A stretch of DNA of 7,586 nucleotides from assembly GCA_964624465.1 (NCBI GenBank), contig CAZUZD010000299.1, positions 1 to 7,586 of the forward strand. The letters are read 5' to 3'. Each line of letters begins with the position of its first letter. The stretch's first letter is position 1. Position numbers and translations under genes: made by a program. Shown here piece after piece: positions 1 to 7,586 of this stretch. This DNA comes from CAZUZD01 sp964624465. Its GTDB lineage: Bacteria; Planctomycetota; Planctomycetia; Isosphaerales; Isosphaeraceae. A model generated the notes under the pieces. It had not been told where the DNA came from. It made no database searches and saw only the letters and a list, made by a program, of their open reading frames with translations.

Positions 1-1776
1 CCGCCGAGGCCCCCGGCCCCGGCGCTGCTGGTCGAGGCGGACAAGATCTGGGCCTGGATCGACCTGACCCCGAACGCCGGCGGCAAGGGCGGCAGCAAGG
101 GGGATGTCCGCGAGGTCCGGCTCCGCGGCGACGTGCTCGTGCACCAGGACGCCCAGCCCGGCAAGCCCCGCGGCCTGGACGTCACCGGCGAGCAGGTCGA
201 CCTGATCGGCCAGGGCCAGGCGCTGCCCTCGGGCGAGGGCGACGGCATGGCCAACCGCCTCTTCCAGGTCCGCGCCCAGGGCCTGCCCGACAAGCCCGCC
301 CACATCCGCAGCGAGGCCTTCGAGCTGGAGGGCCTGAGCCCGTTCCTCGACCAGGCCCGCAACTTCGGCTGCGTGCTCGGTCACGGCAAGCTCGTGCAGT
401 ACGAGGCCGGCGGCAACGTGCTCGGCGACGGCCTCGACCTGACCCCGAAGCCCGACGCTGACGCCGACCCCGCCGCCCCGAAGAAGCCGCGCGGGCCGCT
501 GACGATCACCTGGGGCCGCGACGCCGAGGGCCGCCCGCTCCGCGACGCCGAGGGCCGGCCCGTCGAGAGCTGGATGAAGTTCTACGGCGAGTCGACCGAC
601 GCCGAGGGCCGCCCCGGGCCCGCCCTGGCCGACTTCTACAACGGCGTGCGCGCCTGGACCGTCGACTCGTCGCTGGTCTGCGGCCAGATGACCGCCACCT
701 TCGACGGCCCGATCGACTTCCGCCGCGTCCGCGCCACCCCCGGCGGCGGCCGCGACCGCGACCGCGACGCCGAGGCCGCCCGGCCCAAGATCCGCCGCAT
801 CGACTGCGACCGCGACGTCGAGGTCGTCAGCCGTCGGCTCGACGACGCCGGCAACGTCCTGGAGAAGCAGCGGGTGCTCGGCCAGAACGCCACCTACGAG
901 CTGGCCACCAACACCTTCCGCGTCGACTCGGCCGGCCAGGTGTACCTCTACACCCGCCAGAAGCCCCGCGGCGCGGGCGGCGACGCCAACCGGCCGCTGG
1001 CCGGGTCCGACCGCGCCACCTTCCGGCCGATCTCCGACGACGGCCGCGGCGGCCGCACCATCCGCCGCGCCGGCGGGGCCGCCGCCAGGGCCGCGGATGG
1101 AGCCGCCGCGCTGCCGCCGCTGGAGCTGACCCGGATCCAGTTCGAGAAGCAGATGATCGGCCAGCTCAACGCCAGGGGCCCGGCGCCCGGCGGCGGCAAG
1201 GGGAGCAAGGCCGGCCAGGCCGAGTTCTTCGGCAACGTCATGACCGTGCACGCCCCCGTGGCCGACGACCGGGCCGACCTCGATCCCGACCGCCTGCCGC
1301 CGCAGGCCGAGTACTTCGTCTCGAGCACGCTGCGGGTCATCAGCGAGCCACCGGCGGCCGGCTCCACCGACTCCGAGCGGATCCTGATCCAGGCCTGGGG
1401 CGGCAGCGACGGCATCTACGCCCTGAACAGCCGGCCCGGCGAGCAGGTCGCCATCCGCGCCGACCGGATGAACTACGACTCGGCCACCGGCCTGTCGATC
1501 GTCTACGGCGGCGCCAACGGCGTGCTGATCGCCAGCCAGTCGAGCCCCGGTCAGCCCGCGTCGTTCGGCAGCGGCAGCGTGGTGCAGTTCAACCACAAGA
1601 CCGGCGAGAACCGGGTCGTCGACGCCCGCTCGATCTCGATCGCCGACCCGAACACCGGCGGCCGCGCGGCCACCCCGCCGATCCCCACCGAGAAGCCCAA
1701 GCCCAAGAAGAAGCGGACGCCGTTCCCCTCGGTGCCGTCGAGCAACAAGGAACGCCGCAACTTCACCGGCCGCTGA
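1..1776 (+). CDS. OstA/LptA-like large envelope protein, 3' part (5' end outside window)
   Basis: The frame is open from base 1 and gives 591 residues before a TGA stop; the true start lies upstream. The GTG at 133 is only an internal codon, because coding-like sequence (VEADKIWAWID, window residues 11-21) precedes it. The protein contains repeated short beta-strand-like stretches of the kind seen in OstA/LptA jelly-roll domains: GQMTATFDGPIDF (228-240), AEFFGNVMTVHAP (407-419), and the most OstA-like segment, RADRMNYDSATG followed by SIVYGG (486-504). Between them lie low-complexity insertions: three DAEGRP copies (from residues 174, 182 and 200), an Arg/Asp run (RDRDRD, 251-256) and an Ala/Gly-rich stretch near 345-370. 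The C-terminus is a Lys/Pro/Arg-rich tail (564-591). LptA proteins bridge the periplasm for lipopolysaccharide transport, but they are far smaller than this. Lipid transport is therefore only a family-level guess; a beta-rich envelope protein is the safer reading. The gene is certain, the function uncertain. Confidence 0.72.
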   Translation, partial: PPRPPAPALLVEADKIWAWIDLTPNAGGKGGSKGDVREVRLRGDVLVHQDAQPGKPRGLDVTGEQVDLIGQGQALPSGEGDGMANRLFQVRAQGLPDKPAHIRSEAFELEGLSPFLDQARNFGCVLGHGKLVQYEAGGNVLGDGLDLTPKPDADADPAAPKKPRGPLTITWGRDAEGRPLRDAEGRPVESWMKFYGESTDAEGRPGPALADFYNGVRAWTVDSSLVCGQMTATFDGPIDFRRVRATPGGGRDRDRDAEAARPKIRRIDCDRDVEVVSRRLDDAGNVLEKQRVLGQNATYELATNTFRVDSAGQVYLYTRQKPRGAGGDANRPLAGSDRATFRPISDDGRGGRTIRRAGGAAARAADGAAALPPLELTRIQFEKQMIGQLNARGPAPGGGKGSKAGQAEFFGNVMTVHAPVADDRADLDPDRLPPQAEYFVSSTLRVISEPPAAGSTDSERILIQAWGGSDGIYALNSRPGEQVAIRADRMNYDSATGLSIVYGGANGVLIASQSSPGQPASFGSGSVVQFNHKTGENRVVDARSISIADPNTGGRAATPPIPTEKPKPKKKRTPFPSVPSSNKERRNFTGR

Positions 1777-1812
1777 GCCCTCCGCGCCCGGCCGTGGCTC
1801 CGGCTCCGTTCC

Positions 1813-1879
1813 CGTCAGGTCCGCCGTGCGGACCGATCTTGGCGACGTTGCCGGATCGGTCTGCACGGCGGACCCGACG
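1813..1879. terminator. Long hairpin between convergent genes, possible bidirectional terminator
   Basis: Arms 1813-1838 and 1854-1879 pair at 25 of 26 positions. One of those pairs is G-T (1830/1862) and the single mismatch is A-C (1817/1875). As RNA, the minus strand turns that mismatch into a wobble, so the fold is about equally good in both directions. The 15-nt loop holds a further GGC/GCC mini-stem (1841-1843 with 1850-1852). The hairpin starts 36 bases after the stop of the upstream plus-strand gene and ends 66 bases from the stop of the convergent YciI gene, the position expected of a shared terminator. There is no T-run on either side, so it is not a classical intrinsic terminator. 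A palindromic repeat element is the alternative. Confidence 0.6.
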
Positions 1880-1896
1880 CCGGACCGATCGGCGGT

Positions 1897-1936
1897 GGCC
1901 GGCAGGTGGGGTCGGGCGGCCGGCAGGTGGTGTCGG
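1897..1936. repeat. Two-copy direct repeat, 21-bp period
   Basis: The 19-nt unit GGCCGGCAGGTGGGGTCGG at 1897-1915 recurs at 1918-1936 with one change (G to T at the fourteenth base). The copies lie in the short gap between the convergent genes, next to the long hairpin. A separate 10-mer, CGGACCGATC, occurs both in the left hairpin arm (1829-1838) and at 1881-1890. This looks like slippage or repeat-derived sequence; no function can be read from it. Confidence 0.6.
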
Positions 1937-1945
1937 TCGGTCGGT

Positions 1946-2254
1946 TCAGCGCAGGTCGGGCGGCAGGGGCGCGGCGGCCATCGGGCCGACGACGGTGGTC
2001 CAGGGCCGCACCCGCCAGGTGTGGACCAGGCCGCTCTGCACGTAGGGGTCGGCCCGCGCGAACGCCTCGGCGACGGCCGGGGAGTCGCCCTGGAACAGCA
2101 GCACGGCGCCGTCGATCGGATCGGCCAGGGCGCCGCCCAGCACCAGCTCGCCCCGCGCCACGGCCGCCCGGGCGTGGGCCAGGTGGGCGGCGCGCAGGGG
2201 AATCCGGCGTTCGGCGTAGTCGGGAGCGGCGTCGTAGATCAGCAGGTAGTGCAT
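1946..2254 (-). CDS. YciI-family (YCII-related domain) small protein
   Basis: This 102-residue protein begins MHYLLIYD and matches the whole length of the YciI fold, a ferredoxin-like alpha/beta domain of about 95-100 residues that usually forms dimers. The family hallmarks are present: an N-terminal beta strand, the conserved His of the R-x-x-H-L motif (H24), a GGAL-x-DP turn, a strand ending in the DGAVLLF segment, and the ADPYV-x-SGLV block followed by a W-x-V-x-PW strand. The His is proposed to act in catalysis in characterised relatives, but most family members have no known reaction, so no substrate is assigned. The ATG at 2254 is preferred because it matches family N-termini. A GTG directly before it (2257) is possible and lies closer to the usual distance (9 nt instead of 12) from the GGAG at 2270-2267. 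The gene lies 165 bases downstream of the aldolase gene on the same strand with no promoter of its own that I can see, so co-transcription is plausible. Confidence 0.88.
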   Translation of the reverse strand: MHYLLIYDAAPDYAERRIPLRAAHLAHARAAVARGELVLGGALADPIDGAVLLFQGDSPAVAEAFARADPYVQSGLVHTWRVRPWTTVVGPMAAAPLPPDLR

Positions 2255-2297
2255 CACGGGTCGGGGCTCCGGCGGCGGGTCCGAGGGGCGCGTGCCG

Positions 2298-2339
2298 CGG
2301 CCCGCCGCAGCGTCCCGGGCGGGACACGGCGGCGGGCCG
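2298..2339. terminator. Two-tier GC-rich hairpin downstream of aldolase gene
   Basis: An 11-bp perfect stem (2298-2308 with 2329-2339) encloses a second 5-bp stem (GTCCC 2312-2316 with GGGAC 2321-2325, loop GGGC). In the aldolase direction the hairpin begins about 80 nt after the stop codon. No T-run follows on the minus strand. It could weaken or stop transcription into the YciI gene, or protect the aldolase mRNA 3' end; neither is proven. Confidence 0.4.
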
Positions 2340-2353
2340 TCGGAGATCGCGGT

Positions 2354-2390
2354 CGGTCCGGCCGGGGCGCGGGGCGCGTCGGCCGGACCG
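2354..2390. repeat. Inverted repeat, 11-bp arms, after aldolase stop
   Basis: CGGTCCGGCCG at 2354-2364 is exactly complementary to CGGCCGGACCG at 2380-2390, with a 15-nt GC-only loop apart from one T. It starts about 30 nt after the aldolase stop in the transcribed direction and precedes the two-tier hairpin at 2298-2339. A 10-bp direct repeat GGCTGGGCTC (2398-2407 and 2412-2421) lies next to it and runs into the stop codon. A terminator or mRNA 3'-end structure is the likeliest role. Confidence 0.4.
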
Positions 2391-2419
2391 GGGATTGGCT
2401 GGGCTCGGCCCGGCTGGGC

Positions 2420-3550
2420 TCAGTAGACCTCGCCCGGCTTGTAGGCCGGGGCGCCGGTGTCGAGGCCCGGGGCGCTCTTGGCGTGCACGGCGTAGCGGCC
2501 GTGCCAGCCCTCGGCGGCGCGGGTCGTCTGGAGGGTCTCCAGGGTCAGGCCGTACTTGGCGAACCAGGGGGTGCCGTGGGCGCGGACGATCGCGTCGATC
2601 TCGCTGACCCGCTTGACGCCCTCGGTGGCGGCGAACTTCGTGCGGGCGGCGGGGCCGTCCTGGAGGAAGTACTCCTTCCAGAAGGCGCGGCCGCCGAGCA
2701 CGCCGGAGCAGCCCGACTGCATCGCCATCTCGACCTGCTTCTTGTACTGCGGGTAGTCGACGCCGGCCGACAGCAGCACCCAGGGGCGCTCGCTGGCGGC
2801 GGTCAGGGCGGCGAGGTTCTCGGCCAGCTGCGCGTCGCTGTCGACGCCCAGGTTGCCCGGGAACTCGGCCTTGTACACGTCGCAGTAGCGGCTCAGGTGC
2901 CGGGCGCTCTCGATGACCGTGTGCGCCTTGCGGGCGATGTACGCCGGGTCGTCCTTCTTCTCGCCGTTGTACGGGAAGGCGATCGGCTCGAGGAGGAACA
3001 GGATGTCGTGCTTCTTGCACTCCTCGTAGATGTGCTGCGTGAAGGCGAGCTGGTGTTCGGCGCTCTCGCGCTCGCCCGGCTCGTACTGGGCCAGCAGCTT
3101 GACGGCGTCGGCGCCCATCAGCTTGATCTTCTCGACCGACAGGCCCGGCTCGACCTTGCCGAGGAAGCCGCCGGCCTTGTTCTTGGGCGCGCCGGACATC
3201 TCGACGCGAATCAAGAGGCCCTTGGCCGGCGAGAGCGCGAAGCTGGCGATCGTCGGCCAGGCGCCGTAGTAGGCGTCGATCAGGAGGCCGCTGGCGGCCG
3301 GGCTCATCTGGCGGCAGAGGTCGAGCTTGGCGTCGACGACCTCGTCGTACGACGGCTCGCGGTTCTCGCCCTTGGCCTTGTAGGCCTTGGCGGCCATCTC
3401 GATCATCGAGCTGTTCTGGTCCAGGGCCAGCATCGTCAGCGTCCCGTTCGGGTTGCTGATGCGCTGGAGGCCACGGAGCTTGCCAGGGGTCAGGCCACGG
3501 GCCAGCAGGGTGGCGGCGGCGAGCGGCTGGGAGTTCGGGGCGGCGGCCAT
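2420..3550 (-). CDS. LacD-type class I aldolase (tagatose-bisphosphate/sulfofructose-phosphate aldolase family)
   Basis: This 376-residue TIM-barrel aldolase belongs to the LacD/YihT group, cytoplasmic enzymes that split ketose (bis)phosphates into dihydroxyacetone phosphate and an aldehyde through a lysine Schiff base. Visible landmarks are LALDQNSSM (41-49, the first-strand Asp), KLMGADAVKLL (144-154), FLLEP (185-189), the Schiff-base candidate Lys227 in DVYKAEFPGN (224-233), the phosphate-loop segment LLSAGVDY (259-266), and GVLGGRAFWKEY (283-294). It is longer than LacD (about 325 residues) or YihT (about 290). The excess is a C-terminal tail after about residue 325 ending in KPGEVY. The exact sugar cannot be read from the sequence. 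The ATG at 3550 is chosen because family homology starts soon after it (LTPGKLRGLQR, 20-30) and an AGGAGG lies upstream, though 13 nt away. The reading frame stays open further upstream, but that extension is Pro/Arg/Ala noise. A promoter at 3938-3910 probably drives it, leaving a leader of about 350 nt. Confidence 0.9.
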   Translation of the reverse strand: MAAAPNSQPLAAATLLARGLTPGKLRGLQRISNPNGTLTMLALDQNSSMIEMAAKAYKAKGENREPSYDEVVDAKLDLCRQMSPAASGLLIDAYYGAWPTIASFALSPAKGLLIRVEMSGAPKNKAGGFLGKVEPGLSVEKIKLMGADAVKLLAQYEPGERESAEHQLAFTQHIYEECKKHDILFLLEPIAFPYNGEKKDDPAYIARKAHTVIESARHLSRYCDVYKAEFPGNLGVDSDAQLAENLAALTAASERPWVLLSAGVDYPQYKKQVEMAMQSGCSGVLGGRAFWKEYFLQDGPAARTKFAATEGVKRVSEIDAIVRAHGTPWFAKYGLTLETLQTTRAAEGWHGRYAVHAKSAPGLDTGAPAYKPGEVY

Positions 3551-3563
3551 GATCGTGAACTGT

Positions 3564-3569
3564 CCTCCT
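3564..3569 (-). promoter_or_regulatory. Ribosome binding site of the aldolase gene
   Basis: The minus strand reads AGGAGG from 3569 to 3564, a full Shine-Dalgarno core, and no other comparable motif is near. The gap to the ATG at 3550 is 13 nt, longer than the usual 5-9. There is no in-frame ATG, GTG or TTG in the gap, so the site supports 3550 over the other upstream ATG at 3634, which has no Shine-Dalgarno. Confidence 0.6.
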
Positions 3570-3909
3570 GCGGTCGGTGGGCCCCGTGCCGGCGCGGCCT
3601 GACGTCGGCCAGCGGCTCCGGCGGGGGCGGTCATTGACGACGCGGGAGGAGTGCGGCCAGGCTCGCGTGAGCCCGGCATCCAGATCCTCCCGGCCGGGTC
3701 CAGGCGGGGCGGTCGTCGGGGGGGCCCGCCGCGGCGGCCTTGCGGTCGCCGGCGGTCGGGACGGAGCCCGGTTCGGGGTTCGGAGCCACTCCGGGCTCGA
3801 CGCCCTCCGGGCCCAGGACGACCCGGATCGACGCGCCCTGGCGGGAGGCGAGGGCCGGAGCCCACGCTGGCCCCTCCGGTCCGGATTTGGACCGATCGCC
3901 GAAGCGACG

Positions 3910-3938
3910 ATTCTAGGGGCCCCCCGCCCCGTTTGCAA
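3910..3938 (-). promoter_or_regulatory. Predicted sigma70-like promoter for the aldolase gene
   Basis: On the minus strand TTGCAA (3938-3933, four of six to TTGACA) is followed after exactly 17 nt by TAGAAT (3915-3910, five of six to TATAAT). In such GC-rich DNA this spacing and match are unlikely to be chance. Transcription would start near 3903, about 350 nt before the aldolase ATG. A closer, secondary promoter cannot be excluded, but none is evident. Confidence 0.5.
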
Positions 3939-3992
3939 CCGCGCCGGCGGGTTTCCCGCGCCCGCGACGCCGGCCCGGCGTTCCGACGGCTC

Positions 3993-4022
3993 GGAATCGG
4001 ATTCCCGGATCCGGGAATTTCC
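3993..4022. promoter_or_regulatory. Overlapping palindromes, possible operator
   Basis: ATTCCCGGATCCGGGAAT at 4001-4018 is an 18-bp perfect palindrome. It overlaps GGAATC-G-GATTCC (3993-4005) on the left and GGAA-T-TTCC (4014-4022) on the right. The result is four alternating GGAAT/ATTCC-type half-sites within 30 bp. The cluster lies about 55 bp upstream of the aldolase -35 box and about 210 bp upstream of the actA -35 box, so it could bind a dimeric regulator that serves either gene. No regulator gene lies in the window to support a specific identity. Confidence 0.4.
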
Positions 4023-4139
4023 GGCCGGACCGGCGGCGGTCGCGGCGCGGGGGCGGATGGGGTGGGAAATCCCGAAGCTGTTTCAAGGGCTGCGGGTTGC
4101 GCCGATCGTTGGGGGGCCGCCGGGCGATTGGCGCGACGA

Positions 4140-4160
4140 TTGCTTACTATGGGCAAGCAA
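4140..4160. repeat. Short inverted repeat TTGCTT-N9-AAGCAA
   Basis: TTGCTT (4140-4145) and AAGCAA (4155-4160) are perfect complements separated by 9 nt. The element is A/T-rich against its GC-rich surroundings and lies about 75 bp upstream of the predicted actA -35 box. It could be an activator site. The evidence is limited to symmetry and position. Confidence 0.25.
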
Positions 4161-4233
4161 CCCCGCCGCCCCGGGGCGTCGCGGCCCGGGCCCGAAACCG
4201 TGAAATCCGGCGAAAGTCGGGGTCACGGGGGGC

Positions 4234-4262
4234 TTGAGCAGCGGGGTGCACGTCATTAGAGT
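4234..4262 (+). promoter_or_regulatory. Predicted sigma70-like promoter for actAB
   Basis: TTGAGC (4234-4239, four of six to TTGACA) and TAGAGT (4257-4262, four of six to TATAAT) are separated by exactly 17 nt. The -10 box resembles the TAGAAT of the divergent aldolase promoter. The start would be near 4269, giving a leader of about 84 nt before the actA ATG. A weak Shine-Dalgarno AGGG (4342-4345) lies 7 nt before that ATG. Confidence 0.45.
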
Positions 4263-4352
4263 GTTCCGGGTCTTCGCCCGGTTCGGGCACAGCGGTCCGG
4301 TCCCTCCCGTCTGTCGGGCCGGCCTCTCGGCATATTGGCACAGGGCATCTCG

Positions 4353-4999
4353 ATGGCCCAGATTTTCCATCGGAGCGCGAACACGATCGCCCGGGCGACC
4401 CTGGTGGGCGCTTTGCTCCTGGGCAACGGCGTGGTCTCGCTGCTCTACCTGTACACGAAGTCTCCGTACGAGACGAAGGTCGACATCATCGCCGACCAGC
4501 CGATCCCCTTCAGCCACGAGCACCACGTCTCGGGCCTGGGCATCGACTGCCGCTATTGCCACTCGGCGGTGGAAACCTCGGCGCACCCGGGCATGCCGGC
4601 GACCTACACCTGCATGAGCTGCCACTCGCAGATCTGGTCGAGCGCTCCGATGCTCGCCCCGGTCCGCCAGAGCCTGGCCGAAGACAAGCCGATCCAGTGG
4701 ACCAAGGTGCACGACGTCGCCGACTTCGTGTACTTCAACCACGCGGCGCACGTGACCAAGGGCGTCGGCTGCGTGGAGTGCCACGGCCGCGTCGACAAGA
4801 TGCCGCTGACCTGGAAGGCCCAGCCCATGACCATGGAATGGTGCCTGGAGTGCCATACCGAGCCCCACAAGCGGCTCCGGGAGCAGGGCGACATCTTCAA
4901 CATGGCGTCGCCCCGGGTCAGCGAGCAGCGTGGGCTGGAGCTGATCGGCGAAAACAAGATCGAAACCGACCGCATGACCAACTGCTCGGTGTGCCACCG

Positions 5000-5003
<4 letters not shown>
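4353..5003 (+). CDS. actA: ActA, pentaheme cytochrome c subunit of alternative complex III
   Basis: The 216-residue protein has five CXXCH heme c motifs: CRYCH (66-70), CMSCH (87-91), CVECH (140-144), CLECH (164-168) and CSVCH (211-215). That is the heme count known for ActA. An uncleaved N-terminal membrane anchor or signal (about 12-34) follows the typical MAQIF-x-R-S-x-N opening. Two cytochrome c7-like F-x-H-x-x-H stretches (53-58 and 128-133) precede hemes 1 and 3 and supply candidate axial His ligands. ActA receives electrons within ACIII, the quinol-oxidising complex that replaces cytochrome bc1, and works on the outer face of the cytoplasmic membrane. The ATG at 4353 is chosen over an in-frame TTG at 4335 because it matches family N-termini and has AGGG 7 nt upstream. 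The stop overlaps the actB start by four bases (ATGA), which indicates translational coupling. It is the first gene of the operon, with a predicted promoter at 4234-4262. Confidence 0.95.

Positions 5004-7586
<2,583 letters not shown>

Larger units (their letters stand above)
3551..4352. other. Divergent intergenic control region
   Basis: About 800 bases separate the minus-strand aldolase gene from plus-strand actA. I find no convincing gene in it. The aldolase-proximal half (3551-3903) would be transcribed as leader if the promoter at 3910-3938 is real. It contains hairpins at 3764-3771/3791-3798 (8-bp arms) and, at the very start of the predicted transcript, CGGTCC/GGACCG at 3877-3882/3889-3894 with a 6-nt loop. 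The middle (3904-4260) has visibly more A and T than the flanking genes and carries the two promoters and several palindromes. The last part (4263-4352) is the actA leader, with a small GCCCG-GTT-CGGGC hairpin at 4276-4288. Confidence 0.7.

Noticed and set aside
1826..3637. 603-codon plus-strand frame antisense to the aldolase gene
   Set aside because: Composition is that of an antisense shadow and no family features are visible; the aldolase on the other strand is certain.
1815..3938. Long open frame on the minus strand across the YciI and aldolase genes
   Set aside because: It is a different frame of the same strand, rich in Arg/Pro/Gly, and overlaps two well-recognised genes. It is a by-product of high GC.
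3551..4156. N-terminal extension of the aldolase into the upstream open frame
   Set aside because: The extension is Pro/Arg/Ala-rich without family similarity, crosses the predicted promoter, and the AGGAGG supports a start at 3550.
4149..4259. Small plus-strand ORF of 36 codons before actA (ATG at 4149)
   Set aside because: No Shine-Dalgarno, Arg/Gly/Pro-rich composition, and its 3' end overlaps the predicted actA promoter.
4266..4288. Mutually exclusive hairpins CCGGG/CCCGG and GCCCG/CGGGC as an attenuator
   Set aside because: The first arm (4266-4270) lies at or before the predicted transcription start, stems are only 5 bp, and there is no T-run or leader peptide.
4335..4352. TTG start for actA, six codons upstream
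   Set aside because: ActA proteins begin MAQ-x-F, which matches the ATG at 4353, and that ATG has the better-placed AGGG.

Overview
This is a very GC-rich window, with G or C at nearly every third codon position. It looks like chromosomal DNA of a planctomycete, and an Isosphaeraceae-like lineage would fit. That placement is inference. It rests on the base composition, the start of an alternative complex III (ACIII) operon, a LacD-type class I aldolase, and a large alanine/proline/glycine-rich OstA/LptA-like protein with long disordered insertions. No RNA gene, CRISPR array, transposase or phage gene is visible.

Layout. Positions 1-1776 (+) hold the 3' part of a large OstA/LptA-like protein gene that begins before the window. 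Positions 1777-1945 separate two convergent genes and contain a long hairpin and a short tandem repeat. On the minus strand, transcribed right to left, lie a LacD-type aldolase gene (2420-3550) and, downstream of it, a small YciI-family gene (1946-2254). Two GC-rich hairpins sit between them. Positions 3551-4352 are a divergent control region of about 800 bases. It carries one good sigma70-like promoter facing each way, and between them a cluster of palindromes. On the plus strand, actA (4353-5003, pentaheme cytochrome c) and actB (5000-7586, cut by the window end) overlap by four bases and open an ACIII operon.

How the genes work together. ActA and ActB are the periplasm-facing heme and iron-sulfur subunits of ACIII, which oxidises membrane quinol and passes electrons to a cytochrome c or directly to a terminal oxidase. 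The membrane subunits (ActC, ActF and others) and often oxidase genes are expected just downstream, outside the window. The aldolase belongs to central or accessory sugar-phosphate metabolism, and the YciI protein may be co-transcribed with it. The OstA/LptA-like protein probably has an envelope role. No functional link between these three groups is evident.

Nothing here clearly amounts to a new multi-gene system. The least explained sequence is non-coding: the 67-nt hairpin at 1813-1879, the palindrome cluster at 3993-4073, and the predicted leader of roughly 350 nt in front of the aldolase gene.
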